Below are positions 11,643 to 21,366 of a stretch of DNA of 64,000 nt, one piece after another. The notes under the pieces were generated by a model that did not search any database, was not told where the DNA came from, and saw only the letters and a program-made list of their open reading frames with translations. Source of the stretch: Isoetes taiwanensis (lineage: Eukaryota > Streptophyta > Lycopodiopsida > Isoetales > Isoetaceae); the NCBI GenBank assembly GCA_021234155.1, contig JAJEKV010000004.1, positions 14,476,716 to 14,540,715 on the forward strand. The letters run 5' to 3'. The position numbers and the translations under genes were made by a program. The number at the start of each line of letters is the position of its first letter. Positions within the stretch are counted from its first letter, which is position 1.

Positions 11643-11828
11643 CATGGAAACCCTTCCGGGTTTTAGTGGAAACCCTTCCGGCTTTCCATGGAAACCCTTC
11701 CGGTTTTCCAGAAATTGAAAACCCGGAAGGGTTTCCACTAAAACCCGGAAGGGTTTCCATGGAAAGCCGAAAGGGTTTCCATATTGGAAAGCCGGAAGGG
11801 TTTCCATGGAAAGCCGGAAGGGTTTCCA
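11643..11828. repeat. Inverted array of a 14-bp word (foldback)
   Basis: The left part carries three copies of GGAAACCCTTCCGG spaced by about 28-30 bases. After a short centre (CCAGAAATTG) the right part carries five copies of the reverse complement CCGGAAGGGTTTCC. The linkers GTTTTAGT and CTTTCCAT are also mirrored, so the two halves could pair as a long imperfect hairpin. Each 14-mer also has internal GGAA/TTCC symmetry. Both strands are open across the array only because of the periodicity; no protein is implied. Confidence 0.9.
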
Positions 11829-11963
11829 CAAAATTATTTTTTTTTTTAAATATTTACACACGTGAGCTTTATGGCTCACGCCTTTCCACACGGACGCCCG
11901 ACATTAAGGCGCACGTCCATCGAGCGCACATCATTCAAATTTTGATCAAAATTTAAATTTTGA

Positions 11964-12095
11964 GTGGAAACCCTTCCCGATTTCCTTGCATGATGGAAAT
12001 TGGGAAGGGTTTCCACGGGAGGAAGGGTTTCCACAGGATGAGGAAAACAGGTTAGGTTTCCACATGAGGAGAAAAATAGGTTAGGTTTCCATATG
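11964..12095. repeat. Second, diverged copy of the CCGGAAGGGTTTCC-type array
   Basis: GTGGAAACCCTTCCCGATTT is followed by inverted GGGAAGGGTTTCCAC, then by degenerate GGAAGGGTTTCCAC, GGTTAGGTTTCCAC and GGTTAGGTTTCCAT copies. It lies about 140 bases inside the main array at 11643-11828 and looks like a decayed extension of it. Confidence 0.75.
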
Positions 12096-12099
12096 CAGT

Positions 12100-12924
12100 T
12101 AGAAACTCGATAGTGCGTACGTGTGAAGTTGCACTCTATTATGTTGCATCATGGCACTATGCTCTACCTAATCTCTATTGCATAACCTTTGTCTTTGTTA
12201 AATATTCTTCCGTCGTACATGCAAGAGACCAAAAGAAAAAAAGAAACAAACTTAAGTCAAAGCCACGTGGACGCCACAACTGGTTGCATCAACGCGCTCG
12301 CCATGTCCGTATGCAGTTCCGTCAACAATGTCGCCCAAGGAAAGTGATGTCCGAGGTACAGAGCTAGGCTTTTCTTATTGCCACGACCATTTACATAAGC
12401 AAAAAGAAGAACTAGAGATGCAATGAAAGGAAAAAAATTGCACTTTGAGTGCTTTTATTTGAGTGCTTTTTTTTGCCTTAAACCATTGGAAAAAAAAACC
12501 ACAACCATTGCATTGCACATGAATACAACCACAACCATTGCATTGCACGTGAATACAATGAAAATACAATTGCAATACAAAATTACGCATGAACACATGC
12601 AGCAATCTGAGGCGAAATACAACAGTACTAATTCTTGAGAGAATATGAAGACAAGAACTTGTACATTATAAGAGAAGATCCGATGCTATCCCTGACAACA
12701 TCTCAAGCACACTAACCGTGTGCACAACAAAACCACAATGTCGTTTACATCATAGGCACAAACACAAGACTATGCTGCCCCTGACTATGCTGCCCCTGAC
12801 AGCATGGCGACCAGCAAGGAGTCGTCTGTAACACAAGGCACTATTTACAGATCAAAACTGAGAAAATCAAAAGGAGAGCAACACTGGAAGACAAGTCCAG
12901 CCATCCCAAAGCGACCAGAGATCC
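12100..12924. other. No gene; small tandem repeats
   Basis: ACCACAACCATTGCATTGCA plus CATGAATACA occurs twice in tandem at about 12497-12555, and GACTATGCTGCCCCT twice at about 12768-12797. Nothing coding is recognised. The part next to 12925 would be the position of the missing 3' end of the glycosyltransferase remnant, but no matching sequence continues. Confidence 0.5.
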
Positions 12925-13319
12925 TCAGGTCTGCATAGTCCCAGGATGCCTAGCCGCCATGCGATCTAATGCATCCTGATCATGTTTATCCGGGAACCGA
13001 ATTCTAGAATCAAGCCAATACTTATAAAATCTGATAGTCCTCTCATTTGAAAGAACAAGAACAAAACCTCCATTGGCTATGTTATTTAATACCTCAGGAT
13101 TTCCATTAAATTGATCAGATGCCATTTCCAAATCTCAATCCGTCCAAAAGTGCAGAAATGGGTCACGAAGCCACAATTATCTGTATCTGTGAAAATAAAA
13201 TTATATCCCAATTCTAAAACGAGCTTCAACAATTCTATTCGTCTCCACATCATGCTCAGACAATCCGAGGTCATAAATTCCTTTTCTGCGGCAAAATCCG
13301 GGCCTGGTGTTTGAAGCAA
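12925..13319 (-). pseudogene. Nucleotide-diphospho-sugar transferase fragment (At4g15970/GT77-like)
   Basis: On the minus strand the frame reads EKEFMTSDCLSMMWRRIE and LGYNFIFTDTD, the hallmark of plant At4g15970-like glycosyltransferases (TDTD is the DxD sugar-nucleotide/metal motif). After a frameshift near 13172-13180 the next frame continues WLRDPFLHFWTD, a TGA stop at 13137-13135, then DLEMASDQFNGNPEVLNN, NGGFVLVLSNERTIRFYKYW and HDQDALDRMA. Family members go on to an FGGFC-type C-terminal block, which is missing here, as is the N-terminal half. The gene is therefore a fragment with a frameshift and a stop. These enzymes act in the Golgi. It sits inside the candidate gene-capture segment. 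Confidence 0.88.
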
Positions 13320-14099
13320 AAAACATAATTTATGAATGGATTAGCATCGCCCATATGCAGCAATTTTACTGATATAGGGCTTAAGGAGGATGATGACAGG
13401 ATCTCTTTATTGATATAGGGCTTCAGGTGATGATGTGGAGTGGCAGACTGATACATCTGTTGCAGCGGCTCAACAGCTGACTACGACGACTACTGAGATA
13501 GTTATGCTGAGTGTAGATGACGATGATGTAGTAGATTCTCCAAGGTCTGCATCTTTCAAAGAGAAAACTGGAAAATAAAGCGAGCAATCCAAATTTACCT
13601 GGCAATCGCTGCAGGGTTCTTTGTAATTCTTCGGCAATAGAACACGAGGAGTAGAATCGGAGCAGTAGAACAAATCAGTGTATTACCAAGAGCTTGAATC
13701 GATGCCGAAAATATGACAGCATGAAATGAAACCAAATGAAACCTGTAGGCAGAGCACAAAAATTAGCTTACTTTAAGCCAGGTTTTTTGTAACACTTGGG
13801 CAATAGAACACGAGCAATAGAATCAGAGCATCCAAAAATAGCTATAATGGACGAGATGGAGAAATTTGTCTAACCTTGTGCAGCTCGAAAACAGGCCCTC
13901 GTAAGATTTAAAACCCGCCTATGCCTCTGCCAATTTCAAACTTTAAGAAAACATTATAAATCAAAATTGCCTCTACCAACATCAAACTTGAAACAAACAT
14001 TGCAAATCAAAGCATTCTAAATCACAGCAAATCAATGCATTCTAAATTACACAGCATTCTAAAGTCTGGCCTGTAGGAAATGGGGGCCTCTGATCCTGC

Positions 14100-15210
14100 C
14101 CCCAATCAAGCAATAGGTTGGAAGGATCTATACCAGGATCACTAGGAAAACTTGTGAATTTGAGCTGGGCACTCCTGTTACACCAAAATTTTCTAACAGG
14201 AAGCTTTCCCATTGAACTTACAACTCTTACAAAGTTGAGCCAGCTGTACTTGAATGACAACATGCTCCGTGGACCACTTCCTCCAGAAATTGTACTAGCC
14301 TAAGAAGATTCTGGAAATTCTACTTTTGAATGCTTCCTGTTGCGTGCTAAGGCTGTAAGACAGGAACATTTGTATGTTTAAAACATGGATGAGCGGTTGC
14401 TATATTTATCGTTGGCAAATCGTACAGCTGATCAGTCCGCTTTTCTTGATATTTCCTATAATGATTTTCATGGATCCATCCCTTTTTACATGATTTCAAG
14501 ACCGGATTTGTTCTCTGTGATGCCGAAACAGGAAAACACCTGCAATCATGCTGGAGAAGAGAAAAACGAACTGAAATTGAAGAAAACCTGGACGATTTGT
14601 AATCAGTTGGGATCCTGTTGCTTTTTGCATTGCAATAGTCTTTCTATTTGCATGGTCACTGAGAAGGAAAAAGAAGATTTATCAAGGTGTAAGCATAATG
14701 ATTCTGCTTTCTTTCCTTCTGCCAAAGGCTCAAAAAATCCCAAGCATCCAAACCTCATCGAATATCTTTGAAACCAGCATCCAAACCTCATCTTTCTGCT
14801 AAACTCTGCTTAACCGGCTCTAGAATCCGTTTCTTAGATATGAAGTTTAACTGGTCTGCATTTGTCTGCGACAAAATCCGTAAGGAAATCTGTGCTATTA
14901 AGGAAGGGAAATACTGGAAATGCAAATCCGGCTCCATGCATCCATAAATTTGCATAGACAGCCTTAATCTCCCAAAATTCACATTAGAAGAATTAAAGGC
15001 TGCCACCAAAAATTTTAGCACAGAGAACATTATAGGATATGGGGGATGCAACCGACCTGCCTCTAATCCTGGCCTGCCTCTAATCCTGCCTCCCCCATAT
15101 CCTATGGAAATCCGACCAGCAAACAAAACAGATTTTGCAGCAAAATGGATCAAAAAGGAGCCAAGAATTTGCAGTATGTTCCTCGCTTACCTTTTGAAGC
15201 CGAACTGAAA
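14100..15210 (+). pseudogene. LRR receptor-like kinase fragment
   Basis: Three pieces lie in the right order. At about 14103-14302, leucine-rich repeats read NRLEGSIPGSLGKL, NFLTGSFPIELTTL and YLNDNMLRGPLPPEI. At about 14600-14690 another frame gives a membrane segment with a basic stop-transfer (VAFCIAIVFLFAWSLRRKKK) ending in a donor-like site. At about 14965-15047 the juxtamembrane/kinase start reads PKFTLEELKAATKNFSTENI then IGYGG, where the glycine-rich loop should continue but does not. Frames change between pieces and the rest of the kinase domain is absent, so no active kinase could be made. Intact relatives are plasma-membrane receptors. A 14-bp perfect inverted repeat interrupts the sequence right after the Gly loop (15032-15045 with 15092-15105). 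Confidence 0.85.
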
Positions 15211-15441
15211 CCGCCACAGAAAACCCTTCCGTGAATCCTAAATCCCCAAGTGAAACACTTCCTGGAATCCTAAATCGTCACGCTTCTTCCTGAATCGCCA
15301 CTCTCAGAAAAAAATCACCGGAGAGGTAGCTGAGAAAAAAAATATCTTTTCTGAAAAAGCTTCCTCAAAAATAGCGGTGTTCAGAATTTAATTCTATCAT
15401 TAAAGAATGGCGGATATCTTCCCCCAAAAAATTCTATTTTT

Positions 15442-15537
15442 AGTGGAAACCCTTCCGGGATTCTAATATGGAAACCCTTCCGGGGTTCAATGGAAAGCCG
15501 GAAGGGTTTCCACATAAAACCCCGGAAGGGTTTCCAT
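15442..15537. repeat. Third CCGGAAGGGTTTCC inverted array
   Basis: Two copies of GGAAACCCTTCCGG face two copies of CCGGAAGGGTTTCC around a centre at GGTTCAATGG, so this block can also fold back on itself. It is the same family as the array at 11643-11828, 3.6 kb away. The copies differ in the linkers (ATTCTAATAT, ACATAAAACC). Confidence 0.88.
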
Positions 15538-15645
15538 TAATTTATATAATAACCCCAATCGGGGGGAGATAGTGTGAGCGATCTGGAGGCGTCTTATTTA
15601 TTTTTACAGCGTAATAAATAGAAAAATAACACAAACAATAACACC

Positions 15646-16545
15646 AACGTCAAGGTAAGTGGGTCTAGGCTCCCGTCTGATTCAAGATCATTAAGAATAA
15701 AAATAGGCTGCACAAAACCTGTAGAATCCAGTCATTGCTTACCTTGACGTTATGTGGAATGGGAACGGGGGCGCCTTCGGGCAGGTAGGGCGGGGGCCAG
15801 GTAGCTACCGCCGGGATGGCGGGGGCGCCCGGGTAAGGGCCAGCCACCGCCCCCCATGCCCGTATACCGACTGCTCCCCACTCCACAACGTCAAGGAAAG
15901 ATCCGGCTTTATATGCAGGTTTCGAGCTTCAAATCCGGCTGTATGCTTCAAATCCGGCTGTATGCTTCAGATTTCGAGCTTCAAATCCGATCATATGCTT
16001 CAAATTTCAAGCTCAGATGATCCAGAGATGTTCAGGTTTTAAGCTCTTGCAGATTTCAAGCTCTTGAGATTTTGGGGATTTCAAGCTCTTGCGATGGTTT
16101 TTTGTATTTGGACTTGCCGATTTCAAGATTTCTTGTCGATTTCAAGCCGTTTTGAAGCTTTCTTGCCAATTTCCTGCTGATTTCAAGCTTCCTTGCGATG
16201 GTTTTAGGCTGTAGGCTCTTGCATATTCAACTACAGCGATGCTTTAGGTGTGCAGATTCAACTGCAGCGATGCTTTAGGTGTGCAGGTAACTGGGTCCAA
16301 CCGGTCGTCACAGAATGGTGTTGCGATTTGTCATTCTGGGATAGAATGGTTGCCACATGGCAGTCCACCATTGGAGCATAAACAAGAACGATGATCAACT
16401 TTCCTTGACGTAGTGGAAACAGAAAAGAGTCAAGCATTCTTGCCAGCCCATAACCTCCAGAATTCGGTCGCGCCCCAATGGCACTCCCGGATTCTACAGG
16501 TCAAGGGGTGGCAAGAATGCCCTCCCCCTTCCCATTCCACATCAT
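15646..16545. mobile_element. Cluster of nested inverted repeats, probably overlapping MITEs
   Basis: Three inverted pairs are visible. AACGTCAAGGTAAG at 15646-15659 pairs with CTTACCTTGACGTT at 15738-15751. TCCACAACGTCAAGGAAAG at 15882-15900 pairs with CTTTCCTTGACGTAGTGGA at 16399-16417 (one mismatch). ATGTGGAATGGGAA plus a G-run at about 15752-15771 pairs with a C-run plus TTCCCATTCCACAT at about 16521-16542. The interior of the middle pair is built of short degenerate tandem repeats such as CTTCAAATCCGGCTGTATG and GATTTCAAGCTCTTGC, and a 31-bp duplication (AACTRCAGCGATGCTTTAGG) near 16229-16288. No coding sequence. Which pair marks a real element end is not settled. Confidence 0.6.
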
Positions 16546-16700
16546 AACTGGCTTTTACAATATGTTGACGTGTCAGTCTGATTGTCAATAGTCCATGTGT
16601 CATAACTATAGGAAGAGTCGCATCCCTGTCATGCATATATGTATCCATTTTGATCAATACAAAGCCACTTATCTATTCTCCGTAATCTGCTTAGTTAAGA

Positions 16701-16713
16701 TGGTATCAGAGCC
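16701..16713 (+). other. Copia primer-binding site (initiator tRNA-Met type)
   Basis: TGGTATCAGAGCC matches the widespread plant Copia primer-binding site, complementary to the 3' end of cytosolic initiator methionine tRNA. It lies about 630 bases before the gag start at 17333, which fixes the orientation of the element and the position of the LTR end. Confidence 0.85.
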
Positions 16714-17332
16714 TAGTTCTAATGGCAAGTAAAGAAGCAAAGAAGTAGATTTGGAGGACCAAAATCAAGGCAAAACTTGCCTTGAAAAGAGTGAATCAAC
16801 GCCTCTTTTAGTGCAGATTGGAGAGTGCTTCTTCATCCTCTGCATCCAGAAGCAGCAAGCAAATCAGAAAATTTCAGAGTAGCAATCAGAGGGTTAGTGT
16901 GTTTCAAAGATTAACATTTCCACAACACTAAAATTGGTTGCAATAATAATTTCGCTACCCCTTATCTGATTGCTGTCCCTCAAACCCTAAATCTGTCGCT
17001 GCCCATAATACCTGATCCAAAACTCATCTTCAAAGCTATCTCCTTGGTCGCCAAATCCTTTGTTCTGCGCCATATCTACTTCTCTGACAAATCCTCTACA
17101 CCATATCTGCCAGTTTCGCAAATTCGCCCTATTTCGCCCTTCCACGTTGTTTCACCCTTCTGCCCTTTTGTCGACACTTGCCTTCTTTGCCCAATTTCCT
17201 TTAACAACAATTTTTTTTTATACCCCCAAATGTTCCTTGAAAAGATATAAAGGCAGATAGGAGCAATTGCCTTATAAATTCCTGACAAATATTAGGGCAG
17301 AGAGAAGCATTTGCCCAATCTACAACTTAAAC

Positions 17333-17580
17333 ATGGCCACAAATCATCCCGGGGTAGAAAAATTCCTCGAGAAATTCCTAGAAAAATTTACGGGGGGAAA
17401 TTACTATACATGGGCTTTGAAATTACAATTAATACTCATGCGAGAAGCAACTTGGCCGGTAGTAGATGGCACAGAAGCAAAGCCCAATGGCCCACAAAAA
17501 TTGATAGAATGGACTCGGAAGGATTACAAAGCTGTGACCACCATTGGGTTGGCTCTTCCTAAGAGAAACCATCTAGGATG
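17333..17580 (+). pseudogene. gag: Copia gag, N-terminal part
   Basis: From the ATG the frame reads MATNHPGVEKFL, then FTGGNYYTWALKLQLILMRE, LIEWTRKDYKAVTTIGLAL. The G-x-N-Y-x-x-W core with a following LMRE helix is typical of the plant Copia gag N-terminal region. A nine-base-level local duplication (FLEKFLEKF) is visible. Gag similarity stops at about 17563 and picks up again at about 20375 with the next gag segment, so the gene was interrupted by an insertion; a short stretch of gag (the AKEAW-type block) is missing at the junction. Confidence 0.85.
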
Positions 17581-17810
17581 CATGTCCAGAAAAACCACCT
17601 AGAGTTCGCATGTCCATATAAACCACCACACTTAGTTGTCCAGATAAACCACTAAGTTGCATGTCCAGAAAAACCACCAGACTTGTTTGTCTAGTAAAAC
17701 CATTAGACTTGTTTGTCCAGAAAAACCACTAAGACTTGTTTGTCCAAAGAGACCACCTGAGTTGCATGTCCAGAAAAACCACCAGACTTGTTTGTCCAGT
17801 AAATAACACC
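17575..17810 (+). repeat. Degenerate tandem repeat, about 27-29-bp unit
   Basis: Roughly eight to nine copies of a unit like TTGTTTGTCCAGAAAAACCA plus CCAGAC run head to tail directly after the point where gag similarity ends. This is probably the edge of the nested insertion. The sequence after 17810 (to about 18320) shows no coding potential. Confidence 0.8.
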
Positions 17811-18330
17811 AAATTTTGAAAAAAGGTCATGAGTAGTCATATCAGATATTGGGGACTCAGCTTAACACAAATATCGAGGGTTGGTGTCATAATTATATGG
17901 AATATAATATTTGAATTTGAAAAACAGGGGGAGAAATTAGAAGCAATGAGATAGGAAGTAGCATGACACAACTATATGGTTTGGAGGCATGGGAACCAGG
18001 AATATCTAAAAGCAAGTGGGAGAAACAGGAAAAAATATTTTGCCAGTGGCATTGCCAAGAATTCAAGGTTTGAACAAACACGCCATTGGCCACAATGATA
18101 TAGAGACAGTTAAGTACAAAAGCTTTAAACAATGCTGTTTTGGTATAAGTTTATACTGTCCTTAAGCTGAAAAAGTTCTTTTATGTAGAACATTGTTGAT
18201 ATTTTGGTATCTATTATTCTGTGCGATAAAGGGCACGTGGTACGCACGTGCTAAGGAGGATTCGGACAAAGAGAACGAAATAGAAGAATAGGAGGTTGAG
18301 GAAGAAGCGATCTTGCTTTCTAAAAGGAAA

Positions 18331-18487
18331 TCTTGGCATGTTAGAGCCTAGGTGGCATGTTTGAGCCACCTTGGCATGTTAGAGCCTAAATGGCATGTTT
18401 GTGCCACCTTGGCATGTGGAGCCTAGGTGGCGTGTTTGAGCCATCTTGGCATGTCTGATCCACCTTGGCATGTTGGAGCCTAGGTGT
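18331..18487 (+). repeat. Tandem repeat, 36-39-bp unit with internal palindrome
   Basis: Copies of CTTGGCATGTTAGAGCCTAG plus GTGGCATGTTTGAGCCAC start near 18331, 18370, 18408 and 18444, with a partial copy near 18463. Inside the unit GGTGGC(atgtttga)GCCACC forms a short hairpin. It lies within the nested insertion of the Copia element; the bases between 18490 and 18980 show nothing recognisable. Confidence 0.8.
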
Positions 18488-18984
18488 AATCTGAATCTCG
18501 GTCGTTACTCCCTCATACGGACGAACTACAAGAAGTGCCATTCCGATGAATCCAGGTTTCAATGACTTCATCTTCCTTTTCCATCATTTTGAATGTTGTT
18601 ATTTTGAATACAAGCCATCTCCAGAGGTTAAAAATATATAATGCTAGGACTTGCTTATCTTTAGATATATAAAAATCGTATGATCCCCAAATAGCAAATG
18701 ATGGATTTGAAAAAGAACAGGTTGTGAATGTTTAATTATGCCAAATGTGGCTTAGCACTAGAGGCTTGCAAATATTTTACAAGGTGGGGTTGCAAAAGAT
18801 CTATCCACTGGAAATACCATCTGCTGCTATCCTCAGGCCTAGTTGTGGTAGGGAAAGAAAATGTTGATTGTCTATATAGCAGGCTATTGTACCCCAAAAT
18901 TATATGGGTTTTCCTACCATCACATCATCACTTTCAGAATGACATGCTTAATAATATAAAAATGTCATAATGCATATGATTTGG

Positions 18985-20142
18985 TTTTGTATAGAATGTC
19001 AGCACCAACTGCCCATCGAACAACACTAAGGCTGCCTTCTTCCTCTGCAATTCAAGTTGAACAATGGAGAGAAATGGGCAGCATGATTGGGGGTTCAATC
19101 TCTGAAATTTGGACATTGGACGAACTTTTAATTCTTAACAATGCTAAGAAACAAGATTGGATGATTCAGAGGGATGGAACACCCCTCCAAAGAAGCCGCA
19201 ACAGCAATCAACAGTGGGAAATAGTAGCAGGGTAAGAATTAGAACATTGATTATTAATTTGTTTGTTACACATTTTCTTGAATGATTTTTCTTCATTGTT
19301 GCATAGGTATTATCGTCATGTAGGCATTTCCCGCACGTCCACTCAATGCAGATCATATTGGGATTGATATCATAAAGACTGAAAGAAGATCAATTCCTAC
19401 GAGAATAACATATCATCAGGGCATTCTTCGTATTGGAACATGAATGAACCACAGCATAGGGAGAAGGACTTGCCAAGAACATTTAATAAACAATTGTTTG
19501 ATGCAATGTAGAGCTGGCTAGGAGGTAGAGAAGCTTGCAATCCCCAAAATATCTTGACCGAGAACATGGCAGCATCTACGCCACGAAGTCAGCCTGTTTA
19601 TGGCTTCCCTCCAGGTTCACATTACACTCAACCACAAACCAATCAGCCAGAGAATGAGACTCAAAGCAATCAGCCAAAAAATGAGACTCAAAGCGATCAG
19701 CCACAAAATGAGACTCAAAGTAATCATGGTCAGCATTAATCTTTCGCAATTCATGGTACATATTTTTCTTTTGTTTACATGTTTTACATTTCATTTTCAA
19801 CCAGTTAGTAAGGAGAACACTCAGGACAGACAATCTAGTGGAAGAAAACGCAAGAGGAGAAGAGTAGATGCATTAGATGACATGTGCACAGCAGTGAGCT
19901 CGTTGTCCCAGAGTGTGGCTACAGCCATTTCAGAATCTTCAAAATTCATCTCGGTATCTCAAGTTGAAGCATTGAAACAAATTTCAGAAACCAAGATGGA
20001 AGCAATGAGAAAAATGCACAATGCTAGTCTCCAAGTAGAGATCCATGTTGCGAAAATACTTGCGGAAGCCCAAGTCGTTGAAGAAGTGATTTCAGAAACT
20101 GGCATTGTGTATGCAACAAAAACTGGCATTTTAATATATTGA
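18985..20142 (+). pseudogene. Trihelix / Myb-SANT-like (Myb_DNA-bind_4) gene remnant inside the Copia element
   Basis: Exon 1 (about 18985-19232) reads WTLDELLILNNAKKQDWMIQ and NSNQQWEIVAG up to a GTAAG donor. After an intron ending in TTGCATAG near 19306 the frame continues YYRHVGISRTSTQCRSYWD, KKINSYENNIS, SSYWNMNEPQHREKDLPRTF and LFDAM, with three stops (after WD, KD and DAM). The W...W..IA..., Q-C-R-x-x-W and D-Y-K-K-I pattern is that of the trihelix domain of plant nuclear DNA-binding proteins. It is followed by a Gln/Asn repeat (three copies of a QPxNETQSN-like unit) and, after another likely intron, a basic KRKRRRVDALDDM stretch and a long helix. Its position inside gag shows it came with the nested insertion. 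The stops make it non-functional as read. Confidence 0.7.
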
Positions 20143-20374
20143 TACAACAACCATTCTTTTAATATATTGATGACACAGTTCTTCAAAAAAAAAAAAAACT
20201 GGCATTTTATTTTTGGTTAATTTGCTTAAATTTTGGATTGAATGGTGTTGTTGTACAACAAGAATTACAACTTGAACACTACGCAAGTTTGTTTAAACAT
20301 TTCTTGTTTAATTAAGACTTTCTACCTATTCATAAAACAAGGTAATATGCAACACACCTTTAATTTTTCAGTTT

Positions 20375-20974
20375 TTGCTCTCTGACTTGTATGAGGAGCA
20401 TATGAATTTTGGTGAGTCAGAGTACCTGAGCAGGATTGGAAGTTTGGTGCTGCAATTGGCTAGAGTGAAGGCAGTCGTCTCTACAGAAGACCAGATAGCC
20501 GTTCTCTTAAAGAGACTAGCATCAGACTTTAAGGTAGCAATCACCACTTTGACAAATATTCCCAATCAATCTATGGAGACTTTAGTGGCAGCCCTTTTAG
20601 AAGAAGAAAGGAAGCTTAAGGGGGAAGGCAGTGTGAAGAATTCTGCCTTTGTTGCCCAAGAAGGAAGGAGAGGAACCAATAGGAACTTTGATCCCAATTA
20701 TCAACACCCTCAATTTTCTAGTAGCCCTCCATTCATGAAGAGAAGAGCAACTTCAAGCTCACCTAGGGGAAGAAGGGCGTCTTGTTTTAACTGTGGCAAG
20801 CCCGGATATCATGCGCAAGAGTGTAGAACGCGACCATCCAACAATATTCGAAGTCCTCCTTCCAGAAATTTTCGCAATGCTCATCGGTCAGGCCCCAATC
20901 GAGATAGTCAACATGGAGCGAAACTATTTATGGTTAGTACATCCGCCAATTTGAATTTTACTCCACTTAAATAA
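20375..20974 (+). pseudogene. gag: Copia gag, C-terminal part with zinc knuckle
   Basis: This frame reads ESEYLSRIGSLVLQLARVKA, LLKRLASDFKVAITTLTNI, MSETLV-like helix LVAALLEEERKL, then a Ser/Arg-rich linker and a CCHC zinc knuckle CFNCGKPGYHAQEC. The knuckle keeps all four metal ligands (C-x2-C-x4-H-x4-C). The frame ends in TAA right before the protease. It continues the gag gene interrupted at 17575. Confidence 0.92.
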
Positions 20975-20981
20975 ATATATT

Positions 20982-21329
20982 TGATTGGATTCGTGTGCCT
21001 CTCTCCATATGACCCCCTTTCGGGAACTCTTTGACACGCTAGAGCCGTCTGTTGATACGGAAGTATATGTTGGGAATAACTCTGCCCATAGAATTGAGGG
21101 GGAAGGGAATATAATGGTACAGTTGGGAGAATATGTCCATGTTATTCATAATGTGCACTATGTCCCTAGGTTGACCCATATCCTACTATCCATCGGCAAG
21201 ATTGCAGATGCGGGCATGCAAATCTTGTTTATACATAACAAACGCATGATTTATGATGAGTTAGGTGAAGTTCTGACAAATGGCACTCGTATGGATGGTT
21301 TATATCAGCTGGATGCTTGCACACAATAA
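20982..21329 (+). pseudogene. pol: Copia aspartic protease region
   Basis: The frame reads LDSCASLHMT, then VYVGNNSAHRIEGEGNIMVQ, VHYVPRLTHILLSIGKIADAG and TRMDGLYQLDA. In active Copia proteases the catalytic motif is D-S-G-A-S; here it is D-S-C-A-S, so the glycine of the active loop is lost. A TGA at 20982-20984 sits where Trp is usual, just upstream. Both changes indicate inactivity. Confidence 0.88.
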
Positions 21330-21366
21330 CCCCTTAGACTTGATTGTTAATCAAGAACATCCACCT

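Larger units (their letters stand above)
11608..15580. mobile_element. Candidate gene-capturing foldback element (MULE-like), 4.0 kb
   Basis: The segment is flanked by the same 11-mer, ATCTGGAGGCG, at 11597-11607 and 15581-15591 in direct orientation, like a target-site duplication. Just inside each end lie inverted matches (CCCGATTTGGGTT on the left, AACCCCAATCGGG on the right) and then arrays of the CCGGAAGGGTTTCC word. Between them are a broken glycosyltransferase piece (minus) and a broken LRR receptor-kinase piece (plus), which have no reason to be neighbours. This layout is that of Mutator-like elements carrying host gene fragments. The outermost 15 or so bases are not convincingly inverted, and no transposase is present, so the class is inferred. 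Confidence 0.45.

Noticed and set aside
11514-11956. Open frames on both strands with a repeated METLPAFHGNPSGF-like unit, possibly a repetitive secreted protein
   Set aside because: They are translations of the foldback CCGGAAGGGTTTCC array, open in several frames on both strands, which argues for periodicity and not coding.
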